From: Plantago elongata
Taxonomy: Eukaryota > Streptophyta > Magnoliopsida > Lamiales > Plantaginaceae
Direction of reading: 5' to 3'
Assembly (NCBI GenBank): GCA_036897095.1
Contig: JAYMSP010000417.1
Span: 1-53,022, forward strand
DNA: 53,022 nt
How positions within the stretch are numbered: position 1 is the stretch's first letter; each line of letters starts with the position of its first letter. The notes below the pieces were generated by a model. That model was not told the origin of the DNA, did no database searches, and saw nothing but the letters and a program-made list of their open reading frames with translations. Both the position numbers and the translations under genes were made by a program. Shown here piece by piece: positions 33,037-44,181 of the stretch.

Positions 33037-35307
33037 ATGTCCACCAATCGCCGCCACCAATGCCACCGCGAACCGCCCCTCTATCGCCGCCACTGGTGCT
33101 GCTCCTTCACCACTCCTCCCCTCAGCCCTGACTACCACAAAAAGACCATTATTCCCTCATCCCCTTCCCCTCTGTCCCAATCTCTAGCTCGCCGGATTAT
33201 CTCGCCGGGTCGGGTATCGCCAGTATCCGAAACTCCACCGGATCATGTGCCAAATGTTCCAATTGCAATTGCTCCTCCTCAATTATCCGTTCCGGAAAAT
33301 GTCACGGATCAAAAGTATGATGTGAGGTTGAATTTGAAAGGGAGGGATGGGGGATCGTTGATTCTGGAGGTGAGTTCGGAGGTTTTGATGGTTAACAGCT
33401 CGGTTTTCGCTGATCTGATATCCGAGAGACGAAAGGAATCGAGTGGGTTGTGTAGGATTGAGTTGCCGGATGTGGTGAGTGTTACTGTGTTTCGGGAAAC
33501 TATTGAGCTCATGTTTGAGGAGGATGTAGATGTGGAGAAGAAGCTTGTTAAGGTTGGGGTTTTTCGCGCCATTGATATACTCGAGGTATTTGCTTTATTT
33601 TGTTCGATTTTTGCTTGAGGTTCGAATTGTTTCATCAAATGTAGATTTTGGAGGTATTTGCTAGCTTTTGTTCGATTTCTGCTGGAAGTTTAATTGTTTC
33701 TTTAAATGTAGTTTTGCATAACAGTGTTAATACGAAGCTTATTATGGATTGACCTTTGAGTTTTGTTTTTCGAACATTATTGTGCCATGTTGTATTTTCT
33801 GCATAACAGTATTAATCTGTACTAGAGAGATTTGTGTTTGAGCAGTATTGTGGCATCTTGTATTTCTGCATTCACTAGGCTGGAACGGATAATGGGACGA
33901 TTTTGAAATGTTATGATAGTTGGATGCGGATTATACTCCTCTTGCTCTTCATCTTAGTTTTACTTGTGAGGAGTGATGATGAATTGGCATTTGAAGTGAA
34001 TATGTGAGTTTTCCCCTGTGAGATGAGAGGTCATTTTTGCTTCAAAGTCATGTCAAATCGAGAGTATTTTGATTCCTCAGTTGCGGAGAAGGGATACTTT
34101 CCTGTTTAAAGTGACCATGGGATGTGGTTTTCCTTTCGATCAGCCCAGTCCAGCAAATCTAATAGATCTGTGAATTTGACATTTTAATAAGATCACAAGA
34201 AAATAATCCCTCAGTCTCTTATCCAGAAATATTAATGCATGTTAAGTCCTTTTTTTTTTCTTTCTTTTTCATGAGATGCTTTCAAATATATTGTTATGTC
34301 TACAATTAAATTGCTGTTTATGCCACAGCCACTCTCATCTTCGTGGAATCTGAAGTTTCGTCATTTGTTAGGTGTCGGCAGGTATCAAGTTTAGTGGGGG
34401 TGTTTCATCATGCATTAAGTACCTAGAAGCAGTACCATGGACGGAAGAAGAGGAGGAGAAAATGAGGGACTTATTCACAAGACTCAGTTTTCACGATGCT
34501 GCGACCACAGATATTTTGGATAGACTCTCTACTGTCAGTTGCATTGATGATCAACGAACTCTGGCCAAACAACTCATTTGTGCTGTCACCACCTGTACTA
34601 ATGCCAGTTCTAGAAATGAAATAAAGTGTATGGTCAAGGGACTACTATGCAAAAGCTCGGTGTATGACAAGAACCATCCTGATCTCAGTAGGGAGGACAT
34701 CTTGAATCTGTGCGAGTTGTGCCTGAGCTCACTCATCAGCCTTTTTGAGGAGGCCTTTGGAACTGGTTCAGCTGAAAAGTCTGCCAAACACAATGACAAT
34801 AAATCTCTCTTGGAGTGCGTCTCAATGCAAGTTGACAGCATGAATTGGATGCTCGACATTTTACTCGATCGCCAAATGGCAGAGGATTTCGTTGATTTGT
34901 GGGCAAACCAAAGGGAACTAATCAAGCTGCACGAGATTGCATCTCCGATTGTTAGGTATGAACTTAGCCGTGTCTCAGCTGCTCTATTTATAGCAATGGG
35001 AACTAGCAAGCTCCACTGCCCATCAGAAACAAGGTTACGGTTTCTTCAGACATGGTTTAGACCAATGCTATTGGATTTTGGATGGTTAAAGCGGTGCAGA
35101 AAAGGGCTTGACATGAAGGCGTTGGAGGGAGCGTTGGGTCAGTCCGTGCTGACGCTTCCCTTACGTGAGCAGTATGAACTGTTCATGGATTGGTTCCGGT
35201 GTTTCTCCAAGAATGGTACAGAATGCCCCAACCTTAGCGCAGCATTCCAGATCTGGTGGCGTAGATCTTTCCTCAGGGGCACTGAGACCTTTTCTCGCGG
35301 GGTCTAG
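33037..35307 (+). CDS. BTB/POZ-domain protein (At2g13690/At1g63850-like)
   Basis: Two exons, 33037-33585 and 34372-35307, joined phase 0 (CTCGAG|GTATTT and TTGTTAG|GTGTCG), 494 residues. Residues 1-90 are Ser/Pro/Arg-rich and probably disordered. A BTB domain starts at about residue 94 (YDVRLNLKGRDGGSLILEVS, SSVFADLISERRKES, VFRETIELMFEEDVD) and continues over the splice into GGVSSCIKYLEAVPWTEEEE, the signature following the BTB fold in this plant group. The helical C-terminal part ends WWRRSFLRGTETFSRGV. Plant BTB proteins often act as CUL3 ubiquitin-ligase adaptors; this subgroup was noted as PRL1-interacting-factor related, but its role is unclear. The gene looks intact; the intron is 786 bp. 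Confidence 0.9.
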
Positions 35308-35334
35308 GTGCATAGTGCATATAAGCATATAAGG

Positions 35335-35483
35335 TTGTATTCTCTTCAACTGAAAATCACTTCAGTTCAGTTTCATTCAGTTTAGTTCAGTTCGACTTTA
35401 ATTCATACTTTAATTCAGTTCACTTAAATTCAGTTCAATTCACTTTAATTCAGTTCAGTAAATTTCAGTTGAAGAGAATACAA
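35335..35483. mobile_element. 149-bp MITE with 23-bp terminal inverted repeats
   Basis: The left end (35335-35357, TTGTATTCTCTTCAACTGAA...) and right end (35461-35483) are reverse complements with one mismatch. The interior is a run of TTCAGTTCAGTTTAATTCA-like units. It starts 28 bp after the BTB stop codon, so it is very likely transcribed in that gene's 3' UTR. No target duplication is clear. Confidence 0.85.
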
Positions 35484-35623
35484 TGTAAATCTTTTCAGAG
35501 ATGGGGAGATGATTGTATTGTGTTTGAGCTCATATTACTTCATTTTAATTTAGTTTATTTCGGATGGACCTCTTACTTCTACAAAATTAGAGTGGATGGT
35601 ACAAGTGTTCACTATTTTATTTA

Positions 35624-36617
35624 GGGATAATTTTAAAAACCTTCCTAAAAATATTTTATTTTTCAAAAAAACTTCATTTTTCTATCACTTTGATTTTTCC
35701 TTTTTCAGACCTTCCTGAATCCGGATTCGTCTTTCATTGCTGTTAAGAGTCAACTAACAGAGCTCGGTCAATGAAGTCAACCATTATTCAACCCTAAAAA
35801 ATCAACATTTAAAAAAAAATGAAAAAAAATATTTTTCAAATATTGTATAAATCATTTTCTAACTGAAAATCGATTATTACAAATTAGCCCATACGATTTC
35901 CTAAATACTCCCATTCTATTTTTTTTTTAGCAAAATACTCTCTAAATTTTAATAAACCACAAAATAGTCTCACCATCTTCCACCAACTCCAACCACCATT
36001 TTCACCACCTCTAACCACCATTTCCAACATCTTTATCGTATTCATTACTTCTTCATTTTCTCCGAATAGACCCAACGAAACTCCTTTCATTTTTCCCTTT
36101 CAACAATGTTTCAAAGCTGTTATTGGAGCTGTTACAGCTCCGATCGGGAGCTTTGTTATCTGGAGTTGTTATACAGCTCTGATCTGGATCTGTATAATAG
36201 CTCCAGATCGGAGGCTGCAAAATAGCTCCCGATTGGAGCTGTAAAAGCTTCGTCAAAGCTGTTAAAAGCTTCAGACTGTTACAGCTCCGATCGGGAGTTC
36301 CGATCAGAGCTGTATTTTGTGGCTTGGTGTGGTGGTGGAAATTGGTGGTTTGGTGTGGAAGATGGTGGTGGAGAAGATAAAAATATTTGGGTAGTAATTT
36401 TCAATATTTATGATTTTATGGGCTAATTTGTAAAATCGATTTTTTTATTTCTTTTATTATAAAAAAAAAAAATTTCCAGAAAATAATTTTTTTTATAAAA
36501 AATTAAAAAGTTGACTCCATTGACTAACGGAGTCAACTAACGGGAGGAAATTTTTAAATAAAAATGGATAAATTTGATATTTTACTCTTTCCAAAGAAGA
36601 TTTTTATAATTTTCCCC
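35624..36617. mobile_element. 1-kb inverted-repeat (MULE-like) element with palindrome cluster
   Basis: Left end GGGATAATTTTAAAAACCTT and right end (complement GGGAAAATTATAAAAATCTT) match as inverted repeats. Further in, GAGTCAACTAACAGAGCTC (35746 region) pairs with GACTAACGGAGTCAAC (36520 region). The centre (36100-36320) is a cluster of GAGCTGTTACAGCTCC and AGCTCCGATCGGGAGCT-type palindromes. Short open frames on the minus strand (35884-36256) have no recognised homology. Confidence 0.65.
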
Positions 36618-37438
36618 CATATTTATCATGTAATAGTATTTCTTTACATGTCTAAAAATGCTAATGTAATTAGAGGTTTAGTTCTTTACTGTTTTAGTTC
36701 AACCATTCCACTATCACACTTTTTCTTTGTTCACGAGGATCGAATCGTCGTAGACTTGCTTATAATCGAGAAAGTTTAGTGATATGTATAATTTCTGTTA
36801 GAAATAAATGTATGAGATTATGTGAACTTATTATATTGGGGTAAGAATTTACTTTAGATATATTTTAGAAGATTCTTTCATACTTATATTAATATCTACA
36901 TGTACTATCAATTGATTATATAGAATAATATTATAATTGTTTTCCAATACGTTATTAGTACGGTAATACTTAACCAACTGAATTTCTACATTTCTATACT
37001 TTCAGCACAAACAGAAGAGCAAGAAAAAAGAATTCTACTCTGGCAGCCGCCGTACCCACCAAACCAAATTTGCCGTGGATAATGGATATTGCAGGGGTGA
37101 CCACTCCTTAATGAATAACAAGGATTCTGTTTACACAAGTTCGCGTGCATATATGATATATCATCAAAATAAATAAAAAACTTGATATTCAATTCGGCCA
37201 ATATTATCCGCTGTTTGCTTTACTTGATTAATTAAGGCCTTAATCTCACATTGTTAATGATTTTGCAGCTATTTGTTTTGAGGTATAGTACCAGACCCGA
37301 TAATTTAAATATGCATCTTACAACTCACGATCACAATCTGGTTTTCTTCTATCTTTCATAAATTCTAATATATGTTTATTCTTATGAGGTGAAATTGCAT
37401 GGAATGGGATGGAGGTCAAACGAAATTTTGGAATTTAT
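36618..37438. other. Intergenic, nothing recognised
   Basis: AT-rich DNA with no supported gene or repeat boundary. Confidence 0.4.
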
Positions 37439-37798
37439 TGAAATGGACGCATCTACCATTTAAAAGGTCTTATAAGGAAAGTGAGTTGTTCATATCTTAT
37501 AGTGAGTATCTAAGATACTCTCAAGCGATATGAGATGGTTAACAGGCTCCCTCACGTATGAGCCGGTAGACCCAAGCGCTCAACACGTGGTAACAGATAA
37601 GGCAAGCCCAGAGCAGGCAGAGAGGGACCAGAGCAGTCTAAGACCCACATCACTTGAGCAAATCATGAGCTCCGATACCATATTGAAATGAGTTTATCTA
37701 CCTCTTAAAAGGCCTTGTAAGGGGAGAGAGTCGTCCATATCTTATAGTGAGTGTCCAATATACTCTCAAACGATGTGGATGTTTAACATGATTGGCCA
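37439..37798 (-). mobile_element. TRIM retrotransposon (360 bp)
   Basis: Read on the minus strand: 5' LTR 37684-37798 (TGTTAAACATCC...CATTTCA), a primer-binding site TGGTATCGGAGCTC complementary to the tRNA-Met 3' end just inside it, about 140 bp of non-coding interior, a purine-rich GTGAGGGAGCC before the second LTR, and 3' LTR 37439-37544 (TGTTAACCATC...CATTTCA). The LTRs differ at many positions, so it is old; no target duplication is preserved. Confidence 0.85.
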
Positions 37799-38400
37799 AA
37801 TAACTCATACAAGTACCTGCTTCAATTTCTCCACCAGACGTGGTCGGCTCAACGTCAATCAAGTTCCACCCTAAGACCATTCCCAATAGGTCATCCACTT
37901 GATCGTGAATAGTTTTGGTCATTAGCGATAGCCACTCAGATGACCACCACATTCGGAAATCATGTCCAATGGGTCATCCGATGTCCATGAATAGTGCATT
38001 TTTTAATTTTTTAAAAACAAATTTAACATATTCTAAGAGTGTTTAGAAGTTGAAATTAATCAAATCGCATCATTAAAACTCATTTTTTGAAATATTTGAT
38101 TGAGAAAATATCAGAATGAAAAAATCAAGAGAAAATCTATCAGTTATGACATTTGTACATTCTTGTTTGTTCTTTATAGTGATAGGTACCATCACCTCCA
38201 TTGGATGCCTGACTTTGCAGCAGAGAACCCCATTCCAAGAATTGAATTCCAATGTGAATCTCAATTTCATCTGTATTTGGAGCTTCAATTCCAACTTGAA
38301 TTTGGACTTGTTTTACTATAAATACCCCCTCAATATTACTCTTATCTACCTCACACTCTTAACTCAATCTCAAATCTGAAACAAACACTCTTTCTTCAAG

Positions 38401-39005
38401 ATGTCTTCTAGTTCGTCGTGGAAGCCAGTGATTCCAGCTACACAAATTTGGACGTCAGAACAAGAGAAAGCTGCTTGAAACTACCAAGACTTCTTGTTGT
38501 ACGATGCGAAGATGAAGAAGCACCATGTGTACTTCATGGTTCACAACTTGATGAGGCAAAAGGAGCTTGGCACTTGGTGTTATCCCACATGCAGGATGAA
38601 GCCCTTCAGAGGGTTCTGCCTCAACTTCAGTGGAATAATGCCTACTACTCTTTGGCATAAATGAAGCCTGACATTGAGAAGCTATACTTAAGGTTCTTTA
38701 CCTTCCGCAAAATCTTCACTTGGGACGACGAGCGTCCAAAACATCGTCGTCCCTGCACAAATTTCGTGGGTGGTAGAAATCGAGTGAACTTGGAGGCTTG
38801 AACATAGATCATGGGATTCGATTGCCACACAATCTGGTACTATGTTGTTGATGAACAACTATATATGGCCCCAACTCCAGGTTCTTTTCAGGACATGTGT
38901 CTGTGTTGATCCAGAGAACGACGCAACTCGTGGACCAGAAATCACCCGGAGTGGAAAGACATCGATTGTGATGCATGTGAGACCTGTGACCTGAGCAGTA
39001 ATTGA
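38401..39005 (+). pseudogene. Left ORF remnant of the Harbinger-like element
   Basis: Starts MSSSSSWKPVIPATQIWTSE and continues through frameshifts and stops: NYQDFLLYDAKMKKHHVYFM, MVHNLMRQKELGTWCYPTC, and later VDPENDATRGPEITRSGK. I do not recognise the family; position suggests the accessory DNA-binding ORF or a captured sequence. It is not functional. Confidence 0.45.
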
Positions 39006-39260
39006 GCACCACAAATCACCCCTTCGTTGCTAGTGTTTAGTTATTTGTAGTATTATTACTAAATCCTTAGGTTTTCTTTAATGTTGTATTGTTCAAATGT
39101 TGTAATATTTACTTTCTAATCAAATGAAAAGGGGTGTTATATTTAAATTAGAAAGTATAATACATGAAATATTGAGAAACAAACTAACAACACACGTTCA
39201 AATAAAATAAACAACAACACAACGGAATATCAAAACATGGATCGTGTTGCTCCAAAGCAT

Positions 39261-39581
39261 TCACGCTCCGGAGAAACAATGGCCTTGCCATCCTAAAACA
39301 GCGTCGGAACTTGAGTGCCCCCATGTAGGACATTCAACAAAATAATCACACTCAATGAACTCGCGGATATATCCCGACTGCCTTGACCGGGATTGAGATT
39401 GCTCGGTGTGGGTGTGTAGAATAGGAACGGCTTCATTAATGAGTTGGGTAGCACGGGTGTAGCAATCGGGCTGAATGTTTGAAGTGGAACTTTCGTAATC
39501 ACTCCAACTTGGTGGTCTTTCTACATCATCACCGGAACTGGACGACGATAGAATGTAGTTTTGGATTGTAGATGAAGACAT
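39261..39581 (-). pseudogene. Harbinger transposase N-terminal fragment
   Basis: 106 codons starting MSSSTIQNYILSSSSSGDDV. The segment SGYIREFIECDYFVECPTWG resembles the stretch before the RRRFRM block of PIF/Harbinger transposases (usual form ...RLxxDYFxExPxY). The catalytic DDE region is absent, replaced by unrelated codons, so the copy is truncated. Confidence 0.55.
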
Positions 39582-40554
39582 TTTGGAGAAGTTTAGAGAT
39601 CTTTAAACGTCTTGAGTTTAAGAAGTGGAAGAAGGAAGAAAAATGAAGTGTAGTTAAATGAATTGAAAGTGAGTTGTATATATAGAGTTCGGAAAAATAT
39701 AGCTGTTGGAGAATTTTTTTTTATTTTAGTTCTGATATAATAAAAAATTAAAAATAAATTAAAAATGATCATATGACCGTTGGTGCCTTGAAGCAGTCGA
39801 GTATCGGCTACTTCAAGGCTTGGCCGGCCGATGGTCAGCCACCACGGACGACCACTCCCGAGGCCGGATCTGGGCCATTGCCAAGAGGCCTTTTAGCCCA
39901 GATCTTTAATCTATTATAGTAATAATTGTAAAAAAATAAAAATTATTTACAGCTCTTCCCATAATTAAACATAACTGATACTACATCATAGTATAAAGGA
40001 GGAAACCAAATCAATTACGAATTCTAGACGCTACCCTTGAAAATTTCCATGTTAAAGCTGAATCTCTTTCACATTCTCAATTATTTACACCTCACTTTCC
40101 AAACAAAATTTACCCATTGCAATATAAGAATGCTCTCTCTATTTCTATTTCTATTCCATATAGTTTCTGCTTTCATTGATCTTTTATATCACTACTTTGA
40201 GTTTCACAAAACTTGTAATTAGAAGGCAGAAGCAAACGGTGTTGGGCAATTTATGTTCATTGCTTTGTTTCACTTAGCTACCCCTACTATGTTTCTCATT
40301 TTTGCATAAGAACTTTCAAATTTTCAGTTCTTAGGGCTTTTACTTCATTTCGATGATCACTTTTCTTTGATTAGACTTTGTTTCATAGGATATAAAATCC
40401 CAAAACCCCTAATTTAAATTTTAAATATGAATTTCTATTATTGTTAAACATAGAAGTAAACTTTATCTATTAGATATTGGAGAATTTATGTAGATTGGTA
40501 CATTAGATATTGGAGAATTTATGTAGATTGGTGACATTATTATTATTATTATTT

Positions 40555-40639
40555 TTTGAAACAGCTGAATAGTGACTTGAACCGACAACCTATTAGTTAG
40601 AGTTGAAGCGTACCAAATGAGTTGTACTTCGTCGTCGTA

Positions 40640-40640
<1 letters not shown>
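40555..40640 (-). mobile_element. tRNA-derived SINE copy
   Basis: On the minus strand an A-box-like AACTCATTTGGTA is followed by CGCTTCAACTCTAACTAATA and a B-box-like GGTTCAAGTCA, then a degenerate A/TAA tail (the ATT repeats at 40535-40555 on +). It shares its core with the copy at 51246-51341. A (TTA)n microsatellite borders it at about 40637-40690. Confidence 0.65.
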
Positions 40641-40690
<50 letters not shown>

Positions 40691-41452
40691 TATTTATTTA
40701 TTTTTATTTTTTTTGGGTTGCATATATGATGAATTTAGGTTGATATAGTGTGAATTATTTCTTTTCTTTTTTGAAGGGTTCTAATGTTATGTAGAGGACA
40801 TAGAGAACTTGAAAATTGAGAAGTTTTTTAATTGCTAGAAATTTAAGTGATTTCTTATAAATTTGTTCGTTTGGCCCAATTTTAAAGTTAGCACAGGACC
40901 TCTATGTTTCTAAGTCGACTCTGATCACTTTCATTGAGAGTGGTCTAAAGATGCTCTAAATTTATTCACGGTCTAAACCGTCGTCATAAACTAAACCAAA
41001 TCTCGGCAGTCGGCACCCGTATTATAGAAACAGGGAATATCTATAATGTCCTCACTGTGTATTTAACTACTGATTAATGATTATTTCATGGAGTGCTCGA
41101 TTTATTATGTTTTTTTGCATGTTGCTGGTTATGGTCAATTGATATAGTTAATAGGATAGTAAAACTTATCAGCCCTTGTCCCGTTTCAAGCTAAGCTAAT
41201 TCTTTGTTGGTTTTGTGACTGATTTACTCCTTTCTTTGTTATGTATGGATGTCAGTATTATTCAATTCCAATCTTCCGGATACATTCCATGATGGAGAAA
41301 CGCATGCGAACTGATGAATCCATACTCGGTCTAAGTATTTTACGGCAAGAAGCGGGTAAGTAGATTGGTGAGTCTTTTATTATTTTATTATGATTATATG
41401 GTAATATCTAATTATTAAAGATAATTTATCATATCCCGAAGTAATTATGTGA

Positions 41453-41890
41453 TACAAAACATCACAGATCAGAAGTGGTGTCGAGAATTGATGATTGATA
41501 ATTTATAATTCCAAAGAAGTATAGAATAAACCATCCGGCGTAGTTGGTACAAAAACATCATAGATCACAAGTGATCAAGAATTGATAATTGAAAATTTAT
41601 GAAATATTAAAGAAGTATGGAATAACCAACCGGTGTAGTTGGGACAAAAACATCATATATAGATCATAAATCGCAAGTGATCAAGATTTGAAGATTGAAA
41701 TTTTATGAAATTCTAAATAAGTATTAAATAACCAATCAACATTGTTGGTATAAATTATGCACACTCATATTTGACGATATTATTGATGGTGATGCAAATA
41801 AAGTGTGGATAACCAATCGGCGTAGTTGGATATAGGTCACTTATATATATTGTGAATTGTGAAATATATAACCAACCGGCGTAGTTGGAA
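41453..41890. repeat. Tandem array of about 100-bp units
   Basis: Units contain ACAAAACATCA(C/T)AGATCA, AAGTGATCAAGAATTGA, ATTTATGAAAT, AAAGAAGTATGGAATAACCA and end CCGGCGTAGTTGG. Three units are clear (ending near 41549, 41642 and 41750) and two shorter ones end near 41829 and 41888. It lies at the left side of the degenerate Copia region. Confidence 0.8.
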
Positions 41891-42235
41891 ATTTGGGATA
41901 TATCAATGATCAAACCACTTATGTTGTGAGACATTTATTGATGATAATATGCTAGCTGAGCATACACTATTTTTCATGTCTCTAATATGCTAATGTAGTA
42001 GCAATACAGCAAAAAAATCATGCATCATTGCTTGAGGCAAATATGACAAAATACGAGGCAAATGATGCCAAAATATGCTAGGTAATAGTGTTGGATGATT
42101 TTTTTAATAACTAGTACTCTATGAAATATAGCATTACAATTACAATTGTTGAACAAGAGGAATTTATCAATCGATTCTAGAAGCAAATCACCATCAATCT
42201 CTATTTCAATCTCTATTTAGAAAATATAATCACCC

Positions 42236-42300
42236 ATTTCGGGGAATCGAACTCGGGGTGTCTCAGCTTGCCAGTCGACTACAAACGCTTTGACAATAGT
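42236..42300 (-). mobile_element. SINE-like fragment with B box
   Basis: The minus strand reads AAGCGTTTGTAGTCGACTGG, then CCCCGAGTTCGATTCCCCG, a textbook tRNA B box (GGTTCGANNCC-like). No complete tRNA cloverleaf can be folded, so it is a tRNA-derived repeat, not a tRNA gene. Confidence 0.5.
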
Positions 42301-43407
42301 GTTGGATGATATTGCATCAACACATCGCATATTCAATAATGTCAAAATAGTTTGACTATTTGTCCATGAAATATATGATGGGCAGCACTTTTAAAGTTTG
42401 GCATGAACGATTGCCTATCCCGTATCAACGATTATGTAAATTCATGAAATGAATCCATGTGCTACTTTCTTTAAGTCAAATTTATTTACAAAATCATGAT
42501 TTGAAAAGGTTGGATATAAAAGTCCTTCCTATAAAGAATTCATTGAGACAAAACATTGAATACGAGAATTCATGAGCATTTGAGCGGAGCATTATATTGT
42601 AAATGCTCAAGTTTATACCCTCTTAAGATGGATTATGTAGGGAAGACAAAACACACGTGTATGACTTGATTTCATCATCATAAAAGAGTTTTGTACTCTC
42701 ACAAGATTGTGCTCAATGACATATATTAGACTAGATTCCTAATATGAATTGATATGGTTAGTCTTGCCGAGAAAGGCACAACGATTGTGTCCAATGTCAC
42801 ATTATTGAAAGGCCAAATTCAAGTGATTTATGAGAGATATATATTGATGTGACAAATTATGTCATCCGGTTATAACGTAACCGTTGTTGTGGAACCTGAA
42901 GTTTCCACATGGTTATGTGTTGAAAGTTTTCACACGTAATTATTATTATGGCAAGACACAACATTGAGATGAGCATGATTATGGATATTCAGCACAAGAA
43001 ATTCAACTGTGCAAAAATATCGACTCTCCATCATATTGATCTTGATAGAGAACTAATATGTGAAGCATATTATGGTTGTATGCGTTTGTGATTATCTAAG
43101 TTGGGCATGAAAGTTTCCGGTTTGAGCCCTTATTACTAGTATGAGCTAGTTTTTCCAAGCTTAGGGGAGTAGGAACATGAGGAAGCTGGTAAAAATAAAT
43201 TCATAGAGCGAATTGATCCCCATATATTTGAAAGTTCAAACTTAAACGAAAGACTTAGCTTCATGTTTTCATATTAAGATATGTTCAAACATGAGATTAT
43301 ATGATTTGAATGTTGACCTGCTATGACCCTATATTTTGAGGCATATAGAGTTGCATATTGGTTATAAAATGCAGGTGAACATTGAGATGAATGCCATGAA
43401 TGACATA

Positions 43408-43431
43408 TATATATATATATATATATATATG
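43408..43431. repeat. (AT)n microsatellite
   Basis: About 12 uninterrupted AT units. Confidence 0.95.
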
Positions 43432-43616
43432 AATAAAGTAGATGGCCTTTATGAATGGAAATAGTACCTCAAATCTAATATCAGATATCTATGATCGATC
43501 AGTACTGATTTAAAAATCTACAAAAGAGATTTGATATACTGGTATACATGGAACCGAGATAAAGTATATGCAAAATCGATGAACATTATTGGGATCTTAC
43601 ATGTGAGTCCAGTCGA

Positions 43617-44181
43617 TGACATTATAACGACCCGACCACTAATGGGCTGAGCAAGGTTACGCATGACTATCCCACCACTCGGTATGATATTGTCCCCTTT
43701 GTGCCGGAGCCCGCACGAATTTGTTTTTGGGTTTTCCCAAAAGACCTCATACAATATGAAGAATGATGGTCTACATAAATACCCTTCATCCCTTACACTC
43801 ACAAGTGATGTGGGATGTTGGGTATTACAATCTACCCCCCTTAAATTATCGACATCTTCGTCGAGCTTTCTTGGGGTTGTTCCGGGACCAACCATCCGTT
43901 CAGGATTTTAGAGGTGGCTCCCACCGCCATACAGTGTAGTACTTTGCCCCGCATGGCACTTAGTTCCCGCAATTTCAGATAGTTCCGCTCTGATATCATT
44001 TGTGATGAACCGACTACTAATGGACCGAGACCTGGCAAGGTTACGCATTACTATCCCACCACTATGATATTGTCCGCTTTGGGCCGGAGCCAAAAGACCT
44101 CATACCATAGAATAGTAGTTGTCTACATATATACCCTTCATCCCTTCCATGTAGAAGCGATGTGAAATGTTGGATATTACA
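43617..44181 (-). mobile_element. TRIM retrotransposon (565 bp) nested in Copia remnant
   Basis: Read on the minus strand: 5' LTR 44001-44181 (TGTAATATCCAAC...TTCATCACA), then ATGATATCAGAGCGG as tRNA-Met-type primer-binding site, about 170 bp non-coding interior, a polypurine tract AAGGGGGGTAGAT, and 3' LTR 43617-43829 (TGTAATACCCAAC...). The 3' LTR has an extra segment of about 30 bp (TTTTTGGGTTTTCCC region) absent from the 5' LTR. There is no gag or pol. No clear target duplication. Confidence 0.85.

Larger units (their letters stand above)
37875..39890. mobile_element. PIF/Harbinger-like element with two convergent ORF remnants
   Basis: Left end TAA|GACCATTCCCAATAGG; right end near 39890 with a weak inverted match (complement GGCCTCTTGGCAATGGCC). 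Each side has a TATA-like box (CTATAAATACC at about 38317, complement of TATATATAC at about 39676) reading inward to an ATGTCTTC start: + strand at 38401 and - strand at 39581. Two inward-facing ORFs fit the two-gene layout of Harbinger elements. Right-end placement is tentative. Confidence 0.6.

Noticed and set aside
34551..35009. 152-codon minus-strand frame in BTB exon 2
   Set aside because: Antisense shadow of a well-supported coding exon.
42236..42300. Candidate tRNA gene because of a perfect B box
   Set aside because: No complete cloverleaf or A box at the correct distance; treated as a SINE fragment.
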